Source of the DNA: Symbiodinium natans
Taxonomy: Eukaryota > Sar > Dinophyceae > Suessiales > Symbiodiniaceae
Length of the DNA stretch: 64,000 nucleotides
Direction: 5' to 3'
Assembly (NCBI GenBank): GCA_905221605.1
Contig: CAJNDS010002748.1
Span: 231,670-295,669, forward strand
Of this stretch, positions 31,073-39,473 are shown in pieces. The translations under genes and the position numbers were made by a program. The first letter of the stretch is position 1; each line of letters begins with the position of its first letter. The notes beneath the pieces are model-generated. The model was not told the DNA's origin, searched no databases, and saw nothing but the letters and a program-made list of their open reading frames with translations.

Positions 31073-31303
31073 TTATTTAGATTTTTTATTATTATATCTT
31101 TTATGGCTTTTAAAATGTTCATTATTCTGTTTCTCTAGTTGTGGTTGTGACACTACATTGTCCCCTTCTTCTATTATATGCCGGATACTCTCGTAAGCCG
31201 AATTGTTTAGTTTCTTGTTTAAATTGTTCTTAAACCGTAGGCTTTCTGATGGTTTACCGACCCTATTTGGTTCTTTTATATGTTTAGGTTTATTGAACAT
31301 CAT
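31073..31303 (-). CDS. Small basic protein, 76 aa, unknown
   Basis: I take the ATG at 31303 (MMFNKPKHIKEPNRVGKPSE) because the frame further upstream overlaps the lipase gene. The protein is Asn/Lys/Ser-rich with a basic tail (HKRYNNKKSK) and no domain. It lies between the major capsid gene (9 bp downstream) and the lipase gene (about 16 bp upstream) on the same strand. It could be a minor virion or DNA-binding protein; that is inference from position and charge. Confidence 0.55.
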   Translation of the reverse strand: MMFNKPKHIKEPNRVGKPSESLRFKNNLNKKLNNSAYESIRHIIEEGDNVVSQPQLEKQNNEHFKSHKRYNNKKSK

Positions 31304-31319
31304 ATTATAATAATAGAGA

Positions 31320-31871
31320 TTAAATCCAACCAATCTCAGGTATACTTTCATCAATATTCATTAAACCATCTACATCATGATTTCTTATCGGATTTAAACT
31401 ATCTGTGTTATAGCTAATAGCCGCGTTGTCTAGTGAACTTACGAAATCTCCCGCTTTTCTAAATCTCTTGTGTTGTTCAGTGGGTCTGTCAAACCCGAAG
31501 ATTGGACTGATTAATGAAACTACAGGAGCGTCGTAGGTGCGAGTTTTAAAACTCTTGTCTTTAAATTCATTATTTAGTTCTAAAACAACACTACCACCCA
31601 TAGAGTGCCCTAGTAATGTATCCACCTGCGGGTTTTCTAACAATACCCTTCTTGCTTCCTTATACCGATCCATGTTTCTAATTTGCCCCGTTTTAAGCAT
31701 TGTAAAATTTTGTTTCCAATCATTTGCAGAAACTGTGCCACCAACATACATTTTATTACCTCTCACATAAACCTTATTATCACGATCGTATGCCATCTTA
31801 ATACCTTGTGTATTGGATATTCTCCCGTTAGACTTCAGCATGTTGTCTAATTGAGACTGAACTCTTGTCAT
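31320..31871 (-). CDS. Lipase-like alpha/beta hydrolase
   Basis: 183 aa, ATG at 31871. The nucleophile elbow GHSMGG (S90) follows a hydrophobic strand (VDTLL), as in class-3 lipases and related hydrolases. D142 (in KAGDFVSSLD) and H165 (in IRNHDVDG) are correctly ordered to complete a Ser-Asp-His triad. The fold is short, with a truncated N-terminal part, like the compact lipases reported in Polinton-like viruses and virophages. It is probably packaged in or on the particle and could act on host membranes during entry or exit. It lies head to head with the penton gene, about 40 AT-rich bases apart. Confidence 0.8.
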   Translation of the reverse strand: MTRVQSQLDNMLKSNGRISNTQGIKMAYDRDNKVYVRGNKMYVGGTVSANDWKQNFTMLKTGQIRNMDRYKEARRVLLENPQVDTLLGHSMGGSVVLELNNEFKDKSFKTRTYDAPVVSLISPIFGFDRPTEQHKRFRKAGDFVSSLDNAAISYNTDSLNPIRNHDVDGLMNIDESIPEIGWI

Positions 31872-31911
31872 TATATTAATAAATCATATAAATATTTTAT
31901 CTGTTATTAAT
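31872..31911. promoter_or_regulatory. Divergent promoter region between lipase and penton genes
   Basis: About 40 bp of almost pure A/T separates the two ATGs and must serve both directions if both are transcribed separately. TATAAATATTTTAT-like words are present. It lacks the AAAGAAAT motif. Confidence 0.4.
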
Positions 31912-32781
31912 ATGAGTTTCAGACCTTTAACATACAAAAAAGTTTATGTCAACTCACAATACAGAGTTTCTGACAGTAAATCAACTTCTGATTTTAAAAT
32001 AGAGTTGCAGGACACCTTTGAAATACCCGACAACACCATTATGCAAGTGCACGAGGTAGCTATTCCCAATGTATGGTATTCAATCAACACAAATAATCAA
32101 AACCTATATTTTAGACATCAGATATTGCCACCTGCCACACCTCAAGGAATAACATATAGAAGAATTGAGATACCAATAGGAAATTACACTGCTCCTGATC
32201 TAGCCTCAGCCATTGAAACACAATTAAACACCTTCTTTGATAGTGGCGGAAGGACTAACTCTTATTCTGCTATATATGATGCTTTAACGAATAAGATTAC
32301 AATATCTTCTAACTACAGTGAGGTCGTGTTTATACCCTTGACTGATACAGATGTGCCTACTTTTGTTGGTTCATTCTCTAATTCCGTGGATCTTAATAAC
32401 CTTAACTCTATTAATAATGTTTTGGGTTTTACAACACCAGTTGGTGACGCATTCACTTCATCCTCCCCTTGGACAACAGGGTTTATAAATCTGATAAACT
32501 ATCCTGATGTTTATATTTCTTGTCCTGAATTGTCTAATAATAATTTTCACAGCCCTTCTGCTTTTTCAAATGCAATAATCAAAAAAGTCCCAGTTAATGC
32601 ACCATTTGCAGGTATTATTAGCGACAGTTATGGAATAACAGATTATGATTATATAGATGTCTCTAAACGAAACATTAAAAGGTTAACGTTTAGAATAACG
32701 GATGGGGCGGGTAATGTTATAGATCTAAACGGCATAAATGTCACTTTTAGTCTCCTCTTTCATAATAGAGATATGACATGA
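31912..32781 (+). CDS. Penton / minor capsid protein (probable)
   Basis: 289 aa, ATG at 31912. The N-terminus (YKKVYVNSQYRVSDSKSTSD followed by FKIELQ and a VHEVAIPNVWYSIN stretch) and the C-terminus (YIDVSKRNIKRLTFRI, then a LNGINVTFSLLFH end) are characteristic of the minor capsid proteins of Polinton-like viruses, virophages and related viruses. These are a single jelly roll that forms the fivefold pentons, sometimes with an insertion domain. The middle is beta-rich and Asn/Ser-rich. It opens a plus-strand run of four structural-looking genes. The family call is by recognition and context. Confidence 0.75.
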   Translation: MSFRPLTYKKVYVNSQYRVSDSKSTSDFKIELQDTFEIPDNTIMQVHEVAIPNVWYSINTNNQNLYFRHQILPPATPQGITYRRIEIPIGNYTAPDLASAIETQLNTFFDSGGRTNSYSAIYDALTNKITISSNYSEVVFIPLTDTDVPTFVGSFSNSVDLNNLNSINNVLGFTTPVGDAFTSSSPWTTGFINLINYPDVYISCPELSNNNFHSPSAFSNAIIKKVPVNAPFAGIISDSYGITDYDYIDVSKRNIKRLTFRITDGAGNVIDLNGINVTFSLLFHNRDMT

Positions 32782-32812
32782 AATGAAATAGAAAATATAT
32801 AGAACATTATAT

Positions 32813-33352
32813 ATGACTGAAGAAAACACTGAAATGGCAACCATTGATGAAACACCTAAACCAGAAGAGCCTCCAGAAACCGTAGAAGAAATGAAACCTG
32901 AAACGACAGAGGATCACAAAAATGAAACTCCCAAACCTTCAAGAGTAAAAATCAGAGAGGTTGCAAAGCAAAAGACAGAGTGTCAGGACTGCCACAAAAC
33001 TATTACAATGAAGACGGCTAGGTATACCCATAAAGACAAATGTGAAGGTAAACCAAGTAATATAATTGAAAAGCCAGTGAGAAAAAACAATGTGAAACCA
33101 AAGGTGCAAGTAAAACCAGTAAGTGTAGAGAGCCACGAAGAGCCTGTAATACACAAAGCCCCGCCTCCAGTTTCTAAAGCCATGCCCCCTCCGCCACCTC
33201 CAAACATGCAACCTTACGACAATTTGACACAGGCTCAACTATATCAGCTACATATGAGAACCATGAACCAAGAAATAATGAGAAGAAGACAGGAGAAGGC
33301 GAATAATATGTGTCAAGCAATGTTTAAATCCCGCCCTAAAAAATCTAGGTAA
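32813..33352 (+). CDS. Pro/Lys-rich zinc-finger protein, 179 aa
   Basis: ATG at 32813, 31 bp after the penton gene. The N-terminal 45 residues are Glu/Pro/Thr-rich and disordered. A C-x2-C-x12-H-x3-C finger follows (C57, C60, H73, C77). A basic linker (KPVRKNNVKPKVQVK), a Pro run (PPPPPPNMQP) and a helical Gln/Arg-rich end come next. The finger resembles single C2HC nucleic-acid-binding modules. It may be a virion-associated DNA-binding or core protein given its place in the structural run. No named family is recognised. Confidence 0.65.
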   Translation: MTEENTEMATIDETPKPEEPPETVEEMKPETTEDHKNETPKPSRVKIREVAKQKTECQDCHKTITMKTARYTHKDKCEGKPSNIIEKPVRKNNVKPKVQVKPVSVESHEEPVIHKAPPPVSKAMPPPPPPNMQPYDNLTQAQLYQLHMRTMNQEIMRRRQEKANNMCQAMFKSRPKKSR

Positions 33353-33365
33353 ATAATATATAGCA

Positions 33366-33707
33366 ATGGTTTTATATAACAAATACAAATTTAGACAACT
33401 AAATAAACAAAAGAAGAGAAAATCATTAGACAACCCTGTGGTGAATGAAGCATCCGAATTAAACTTTCACAAGCCTAATATTGATTACTTGTTGAATTTA
33501 AAAAAGGAAATGGATGCCAGAGAGGCGCGGGTAGCAAATCTAGCAATGAAAAGAAGACTATTAGAGGGACAAATGAAAGACAATTACACAATGGAGATTG
33601 ACAGATTGAAGTCGGAAATGCATAACCCAAGAATTCCAGAGACATCTATAGAGCATTTAAGAAACAGAATACAAACCTTGGAAACCTTAAGTGAAAGAAT
33701 ATTCTAA
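33366..33707 (+). CDS. Coiled-coil protein, 113 aa
   Basis: ATG at 33366, 13 bp after the previous gene. After a basic N-terminus (KKRKSLDNP, with possible nuclear targeting), residues 42-110 form a strong heptad-type coiled coil (LLNLKKEMDAREARVANLAM, then RLKSEM and LRNRIQTLETL). There are no Cys motifs or membrane segments. Tight spacing with neighbours suggests a structural or assembly role, for example a scaffold. The function is unknown. Confidence 0.6.
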   Translation: MVLYNKYKFRQLNKQKKRKSLDNPVVNEASELNFHKPNIDYLLNLKKEMDAREARVANLAMKRRLLEGQMKDNYTMEIDRLKSEMHNPRIPETSIEHLRNRIQTLETLSERIF

Positions 33708-33740
33708 ATCGTAAATTTCTATATAAGAATATAAAATATA

Positions 33741-35009
33741 ATGGCACGAAATAAAACACAGATACAATTTCACAGAAGGTCACGATATGAAGATATACTG
33801 GAACTTGTTAATGATAATGAAGAAGCGTTAAAACCCTTCCCTAACAGAGATGCAGTATTTTACAAGGCTAGTAATAAAGGATCGTATTTTGACGGTAAAG
33901 ATCATTTAGACAGATTGAAAGCAGAACAGAAAAGAATTAATGAACGGGTGGTAAGAGATCACATGTTAAGAGAGTATGCAACAGACAACGATCTTACTCA
34001 TAGGGCATTGTGGGACGCAGGAGCAGGAGCAACAGACACTCCGGCACAGCCAGAAATGTATAATATCGGCACTCCCATAGAAGAATATGGCAATGACGAG
34101 TTTTTTGACACAGAAGAAGGAGTTACACGGGCGGAATTAGAGGGAGTTATACAGAGGGCAGAAGAAACACGACAAGCAAACCAACAGGACATCGTTCAGG
34201 CACACCAGCAACAGGTAGAACGAGAACAACAGCAAGGAGACGGAATATTAAGAACATTAGGAAGAGGCTCAATGAGAGTAGGCAGAAATATTGCAGGTGG
34301 TTTAGTGTCAGGGCATGATCTAACTACATCCGTAATTGGAGGACTGGCAGAACCAGTTCTAAGTGGTATAGGCGATGCAGTTATGAGAAGGATTTTACCA
34401 CAACCTCGCCCCTTGCTTGATCTAGAAGCACCCCGAACACCACCTAATAACCCGTGGGTGAGAAACCCCAATCCAATAAATATTGCGCAACTACCGCCCT
34501 CTATTGTGTTACAACCTCATCAACCTAATGTGGGTGCAACTCAACAACCACTGCCTCCTGCAGTTCAGCAACCAGCATTACCAGCACCAACACCAAACGT
34601 TCAACAAGGTGGATCATCATCATCATCGTCAGGAAACTTTCAATTCCCACGAGGTTCTGCAAGACAACCTGAAGGTTCTGCAAGACAAGCAGATGAACAA
34701 CCGCCAAGAAGACCGCGAACCAGACTAACTAAAAAGACCAACCTAAAGGAAAGTGCCCGAGAAGATGAAGATGTTTCACGAGAAGACTTGAATATGAGAC
34801 CCTTGATTATGCCTAGTAAAATAGGAATTCAGAAACTACGTGAAACCTTTGAAGATGCAAATAATAAAAACACCATTAACACTACTACTTATAGGCAATA
34901 TAGAAGTCTCTATAATAAATGGGTGTCAAATAGAGGTGTTCCGACTGCTAAGAAAGAAGCATTAAAAGAATTGCAAAAACTGTATAGAGAAACCGTGTAT
35001 AATAGGTAG
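33741..35009 (+). CDS. Structural-type protein with central hydrophobic helix, 422 aa
   Basis: ATG at 33741. Three parts are visible: a charged helical N-terminal region (1-165) with a Gln-rich coiled coil, an Ala/Gly/Val-rich amphipathic or hydrophobic region around 172-215 (GRNIAGGLVSGHDL, then GGLAEPVLSGIGDAV), and a Pro/Gln/Ser-rich linker with a basic, folded-looking C-terminus. Adenovirus-like minor capsid proteins that lyse membranes share this layout of amphipathic helix plus disordered tail, but no homology is claimed. It is the last of four plus-strand genes and converges with the polymerase gene. It may be a minor capsid, internal or membrane-active protein. Confidence 0.6.
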   Translation: MARNKTQIQFHRRSRYEDILELVNDNEEALKPFPNRDAVFYKASNKGSYFDGKDHLDRLKAEQKRINERVVRDHMLREYATDNDLTHRALWDAGAGATDTPAQPEMYNIGTPIEEYGNDEFFDTEEGVTRAELEGVIQRAEETRQANQQDIVQAHQQQVEREQQQGDGILRTLGRGSMRVGRNIAGGLVSGHDLTTSVIGGLAEPVLSGIGDAVMRRILPQPRPLLDLEAPRTPPNNPWVRNPNPINIAQLPPSIVLQPHQPNVGATQQPLPPAVQQPALPAPTPNVQQGGSSSSSSGNFQFPRGSARQPEGSARQADEQPPRRPRTRLTKKTNLKESAREDEDVSREDLNMRPLIMPSKIGIQKLRETFEDANNKNTINTTTYRQYRSLYNKWVSNRGVPTAKKEALKELQKLYRETVYNR

Positions 35010-35066
35010 AAAACGTTTTAAATATAAGACTAAAGAAGATCTAAATAAAAATCACATTAATGGTTT

Positions 35067-38000
35067 TTATTTAGCACTTGTGTTACATCCACGACACCAT
35101 GCCTCACAATTGTCTATGTGGTGCGGTTGTTCATTGTCTAACCTTTGGGCAGTCATGTTACTTGTTAGGTTTCCGTTCGTAATTTCAAATTCAAACCGAC
35201 AACCGCAATTACAGCATGTGTTCATCAGCCGTTTCATAAACCACTCGTGGTTAACATACTTGTCAACGTCTATAACTCTATTTGCATTCACATCTTGTAT
35301 CTGATAATTTCTGATCTTAGTTTCTATGTATTTTGTTAGTGTTTCCTCATTCAGCTCATTTTTGTAACACTCGCCTTTGAAAAATCTTACTTTGTTAAAG
35401 TCCGTGCTTCTGGTCAAGGCACACCATAACCATGCGCGCGTCACTATGTTCTCCTTGTCCCACTCGTGTATTATGATCTTACCGTCTATTGAAGAACCCT
35501 GTGCAGAGTGGCATGTGGTGCAATAGTTGTATCTAAAATGTTTGTCTAAGGTGGTCAAGTCAGTCATATAGCATTCTTTGGATTTAATGTTTTCTAAGAT
35601 CACTGTAGGTTTTAATTCCTTTATTCTGTATCTGTAGTTTACATTAAACTTATTGTTTCCGAATTTCTTGTATAACCTACATACCAATATCTCACCAATT
35701 TCATATTTGTCCTTTTTGCCTAAATGCTTCCTTATATAACTTGACACATTTAGACACCTCATGTTTGTATAAGCTATGTTGTGTAAAGCATCTGTAACAT
35801 CGTCAGTAGTGTTGAAATATTTATATACAAACTCCTTAAGTGTGATTTTATGTATCCACATGTCGTTATACATTTGATCTAACATTTCTCTGTTTTTGTT
35901 TGCTATGGGGTCGTCCTTATGTCCTAGACGCTTACAGATTGTCAGCAAGATATTATGTTTGAAAATAAGGTCTATACATTCATCTGCATATTCGTCGGCG
36001 TTTCTTGTGTTTGTTACATCTTCGTTCACTGGAGGGAGTTGTTTTACATCACCAGCGCCTATAATTATTTTTGTGGCGTTGTTCTGGACAAATTGCCTTA
36101 TACAGTTCTTGACCCTTAAGCCATTCATGTAAATCTCATCAAAAACTATACAGTTGTATGGACTGTGATCAAATTCTGGTAGCCGTTCACCGTCGCCCAC
36201 TGGAATGGCAAAAAACTTATTTACTGTAACCGCATCATTTTTAATGTCTTGTGAAAGTGAATTATTAGGCACAACAAATAATGTATTGTATCCTAACTTG
36301 CTCATATACTTAGCAATATGAGATTTACCTCCACCTGCGAACTTGGATCGTATCATAAAAGGGCTGTGTGTTACAGCATACTCTGCTATCTCCCTTGTGT
36401 TCCATTCGTCTTTTGGTGTGTATGTTTCATTCTTGTAAACAGGTATGGGTATTAATTCATTTGGCTTTTGTTTGTAATTGTCGGCGGGTTCTACTATATG
36501 CTTGCCTTTCTCATGCCTCCATCCACCTATATGTTCGTTAAAATTTAATACCTTCTTTGCAAGTCTGAGGTGGTCTTTTCGGATCACAAACGCGTCTGTT
36601 TTAACACTCCAAATGTCAACATGGTTAGATCTTAATTTATTGTAGTCGTGATACATTTTGTGATTGTGGTGTTGGAGCAACAGCTCTTTTATGTATACAT
36701 ATCCGTTTTTCAACTGGGTTCTGTCGGACACCGTCAGACAATAGTGTTTTTTATCGTTTTCTTTTTGTTGCATTTCAAACTCGTCTGTGCTTATTTCTAC
36801 CTCTTCGTCATAATAGGATGCAATTTTATTTATTCTGCCTCCTACCTTGTGCTGATAATACAATGCCTCCCGTAAGTCATCAAAAGAGTAGCTTTTACTG
36901 GCGGTGTTCGTCATCTTCTCTAATAATCCGAAATTTACATTGGCTATGAGTTTCTTGATCTTGACATCTTCAGGGTAACTATCAGATATGTCTGTTTGCC
37001 ACAACTCTCTTATGATCTTTCTATAATCTACCTTGAACACCTTATAAGGTTGCTTAAAATAGAGAATTTCGCAATCCTTGATGAACTCCTTTAAAAACAT
37101 GCCGTATATTAGATTATATGTCTTGTTAAAAAACATGTTCTGCTTCTTTGCCTTGACAAGGTAAAGTGTCAGTCCATGCAGTTTACTATGATCATGCACC
37201 TTCTGATCGTAGGGTTTCCATACATCAAACTGAGTGAAAACTGGGATTTCTGAAATTTTCATATATGCGTGAGTGTGCGCCTTTCTGATGTCTAGCGACA
37301 CACAACTCTCCGGCATGTAAAAATACTTGTCATCCTTATTAGTCTTTGGGTTAAATAAATAATAATGTTTGTTTATTTGTCCCACTGGGTTGATGGTTCT
37401 ACATTCCTTGAAAAGATCCACATCTATCTCATTATAGTAGGATTTATGCAAGGGATTAAACAAAGACTTGTTGAATTTGAACATTGCTTTAGACATGTTA
37501 TTATAGATCTGCTCAGTTCTTACTGATATAGTGCCATCCATGGAACTGTTTACTAGGTTTTGCGTTTTGACTTTGTAGCGGATTATTTTCTTGTTGATCT
37601 TGAACCTGAAGAATAATTCGGACACTACACCAGCGCTAAATTTAACTTGGGGTGTGTATCCTCCTTCTTTACTTAGGTAAAACAATTCCGACAAGTCATT
37701 ACCGTCATAAATTAATGTATACTCGTCGTGTTCTGTGTAACATTTGATATCGTCTAAGGACTGGATCATTTTGCACTCAATAGGCTCGTCTTTCTCGTTT
37801 ATTCTGTAATTTGGGGATGCTCTCACTGTGATATTACGTTCTTTGTGTGTTGTGGGTAAGATCTTTTTTAAGGCTTGTAGATTGTCATTTATGGTGTATA
37901 TGTGGTTATTCTTTACTAAAGCATACAATGCTGGTATATGATGGTCCCTCTTTGGCGGGTCATAAATGAAAATGGGTCTGTCAAATTCGTTTATAATCCT

Positions 38001-38966
38001 CACTTGTATCTTGTATTTCTCAAACACTGGGATCATGTCACGGATTGAGGCGCCGTTTGTTGTGAAATCGTCTTCCGTCTTGTTTATTAATTGCAGGATG
38101 CTTTCTTTGGTGAGTTTGTTTTTTTCTCTGCGGTGGTCGCCCATCAGAGTGTCTTTGTAATAATCAGAGATGGTGTTGATCCAACACATCTTTTTTTCAT
38201 AATGGTTCACCTTTATGGCTTCCTTGAAGGTTTCATGATGTGGGTCTAGTGGGGTCTGAATATATCTGTGATACATGCTTACATTCTCTGTGTTTGTTAG
38301 GTCTTCGTCTACTGGATCAAAATCTCGGTCTGTTTCTAGATTGTCTGCGTCTTTTATAACCACACATACGATATACTCATAAATATATCTCAAGTCCTCA
38401 GCCATATGAGGGTCTGACATTATCAGCTTCATCAGTCTTTTAAACAGGAACCTATCGTCCTTTTCATACTGGAAAACCCTTTTATTTACCAGATCTTCAA
38501 TAGCCTTTGTGGTTTGAACACTCGCTGTCTTGGGCTGAAAATAGACTGGTATTAACGGTCTGCCTTTTCTGTCCTTAAAGGATGTGTGTATTGGATCCTT
38601 ATCTAATTTGAACTTGTAAAACATAACTGTTAATGAATATGTTTGTTTTTTTCTTGGGTTCGTTTTTCCTGTTCTTTTGTTTTCTTCTTTGGCTTCCTGC
38701 ATTCGTTCGCCTAAAGGTTTCTTTTCTTCATGCTTTTGATACACTTTGTCGTATTGGTCGTTTGCTTTTTGCTTTTGTTTGTCTGTCTTGGCATTGATAA
38801 AATTTCTTATTAAATTGTCTGCTGTTGTGAACTGTGCTATTTTTCTGTTTCTGTATAAATCTATGACGTTTCTGATCTTTGTTTTTGTGGCTTTGTTGAA
38901 CCTATTCTGATAATTTTTAAATGTTGTTTCTAGAGCGTTTATATTTTGCTTAATAAATTTTCTCAT
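35067..38966 (-). CDS. Family-B-like DNA polymerase / SF1 helicase / HNH-like fusion, 1299 aa
   Basis: The replication protein of the element, ATG at 38966. After a basic N-terminus, residues 260-370 form an N-terminal domain starting CWINTISDYY. Polymerase palm motifs follow: motif A LDIRKAH (D559), motif B KKLIANVNFG (671-680) and motif C VKTDAFVI (D791), a divergent family-B set with a single Asp in motif C. A superfamily-1 helicase runs from about 870: Walker A AGGGKS (877-881), Walker B VFDEI, motif III GDVKQLPP (972-979), motif V TCHSAQGSS, and motif VI WCALTRST (1181-1188), as in Pif1/RecD-type enzymes. Residues 1250-1296 are a zinc module (CCNC ... RLDN ... HH ... N ... CRGCN) like an HNH/treble-clef nuclease. 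No exonuclease motifs or TPR insertions were confirmed. Confidence 0.82.
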   Translation of the reverse strand: MRKFIKQNINALETTFKNYQNRFNKATKTKIRNVIDLYRNRKIAQFTTADNLIRNFINAKTDKQKQKANDQYDKVYQKHEEKKPLGERMQEAKEENKRTGKTNPRKKQTYSLTVMFYKFKLDKDPIHTSFKDRKGRPLIPVYFQPKTASVQTTKAIEDLVNKRVFQYEKDDRFLFKRLMKLIMSDPHMAEDLRYIYEYIVCVVIKDADNLETDRDFDPVDEDLTNTENVSMYHRYIQTPLDPHHETFKEAIKVNHYEKKMCWINTISDYYKDTLMGDHRREKNKLTKESILQLINKTEDDFTTNGASIRDMIPVFEKYKIQVRIINEFDRPIFIYDPPKRDHHIPALYALVKNNHIYTINDNLQALKKILPTTHKERNITVRASPNYRINEKDEPIECKMIQSLDDIKCYTEHDEYTLIYDGNDLSELFYLSKEGGYTPQVKFSAGVVSELFFRFKINKKIIRYKVKTQNLVNSSMDGTISVRTEQIYNNMSKAMFKFNKSLFNPLHKSYYNEIDVDLFKECRTINPVGQINKHYYLFNPKTNKDDKYFYMPESCVSLDIRKAHTHAYMKISEIPVFTQFDVWKPYDQKVHDHSKLHGLTLYLVKAKKQNMFFNKTYNLIYGMFLKEFIKDCEILYFKQPYKVFKVDYRKIIRELWQTDISDSYPEDVKIKKLIANVNFGLLEKMTNTASKSYSFDDLREALYYQHKVGGRINKIASYYDEEVEISTDEFEMQQKENDKKHYCLTVSDRTQLKNGYVYIKELLLQHHNHKMYHDYNKLRSNHVDIWSVKTDAFVIRKDHLRLAKKVLNFNEHIGGWRHEKGKHIVEPADNYKQKPNELIPIPVYKNETYTPKDEWNTREIAEYAVTHSPFMIRSKFAGGGKSHIAKYMSKLGYNTLFVVPNNSLSQDIKNDAVTVNKFFAIPVGDGERLPEFDHSPYNCIVFDEIYMNGLRVKNCIRQFVQNNATKIIIGAGDVKQLPPVNEDVTNTRNADEYADECIDLIFKHNILLTICKRLGHKDDPIANKNREMLDQMYNDMWIHKITLKEFVYKYFNTTDDVTDALHNIAYTNMRCLNVSSYIRKHLGKKDKYEIGEILVCRLYKKFGNNKFNVNYRYRIKELKPTVILENIKSKECYMTDLTTLDKHFRYNYCTTCHSAQGSSIDGKIIIHEWDKENIVTRAWLWCALTRSTDFNKVRFFKGECYKNELNEETLTKYIETKIRNYQIQDVNANRVIDVDKYVNHEWFMKRLMNTCCNCGCRFEFEITNGNLTSNMTAQRLDNEQPHHIDNCEAWCRGCNTSAK

Positions 38967-38991
38967 TATACATTATATAATATTATATATA

Positions 38992-39004
38992 TTTTTCTTT
39001 AAAT
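38992..39004 (-). promoter_or_regulatory. TTTAAAGAAA motif upstream of the polymerase gene
   Basis: ATTTAAAGAAAAA on the minus strand, about 26 bp before the ATG, followed by a TATATATAATATTATATAA run. A matching word in the other direction precedes the 39.1-kb ORF, so the intergenic region carries divergent copies. Confidence 0.45.
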
Positions 39005-39040
39005 GCTAAAAATCTTTAGATAATAAACACTTAAGAAAAT

Positions 39041-39052
39041 ACTTAAAGAAAT
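39041..39052 (+). promoter_or_regulatory. ACTTAAAGAAAT motif upstream of the 105-aa ORF
   Basis: CTTAAGAAAATACTTAAAGAAAT ending at 39052 lies about 24 bp before the ATG at 39076. An almost identical word ends at 41061 before the last AT-rich ORF (CTTAAGAAAAGTATTTAAAG in part). Repetition at the same distance suggests a promoter element. Confidence 0.5.
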
Positions 39053-39075
39053 AAAAATATATATAGTATTGTGTA

Positions 39076-39393
39076 ATGACATCAAAAAATCCCAATGACA
39101 TGACTATGGAAGAAATAAAGGAGCAGATCGCAATCTACCAGCGACTGTATTACCACAGAAGAAAGCATGAGGAGGCATACATGCAGAAGAAGAAGGACGC
39201 ATCGGAAAGGCACAAGCAGAAGAAACAACTCAAGAAATTTATAGAAGAGAATGCTATTAATCTGGATGAAGTGAACCAAGAACAAGTATTACAAATGATG
39301 AAAGAAAGAGAACCAACGCGGGTAAAAGGTCAACGAGTAAAGTATGACATGAGTAATTTCAGGTTGGTCGTTCCGTGTGAAAAGGAATATTGA
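39076..39393 (+). CDS. Small charged helical protein, 105 aa
   Basis: ATG at 39076. It is almost entirely helical and Lys/Glu/Gln-rich (MEEIKEQIAIYQRLYYHRRK, then KKQLKKFIEENAIN) with a more ordered C-terminus ending FRLVVPCEKEY. It has no Cys pairs, signal or membrane span. It lies divergent from the polymerase gene and its promoter region carries the AAAGAAAT motif, so it may belong to the same early class. Regulatory or DNA-binding roles are possible but not shown. Confidence 0.55.
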   Translation: MTSKNPNDMTMEEIKEQIAIYQRLYYHRRKHEEAYMQKKKDASERHKQKKQLKKFIEENAINLDEVNQEQVLQMMKEREPTRVKGQRVKYDMSNFRLVVPCEKEY

Positions 39394-39426
39394 TTTAATT
39401 TTATTTTTTAAGATTAAATCAATATT
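39386..39426. terminator. 14-bp perfect inverted repeat after the 105-aa ORF
   Basis: AATATTGATTTAAT at 39386-39399 pairs with ATTAAATCAATATT at 39413-39426. The stop codon lies in the first arm, as at 26281-26334, so stem-forming repeats overlapping stop codons recur in this element. Confidence 0.55.
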
Positions 39427-39473
39427 TGTGTAAAGGTTTAAAGGCTTACAGGTAAATAGAGGTAGATTAAGGT

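Noticed and set aside
31304-31354. Longer N-terminus for the 76-aa basic protein
   Set aside because: It would overlap the end of the lipase gene; the double Met at 31303/31300 gives a compact fit.
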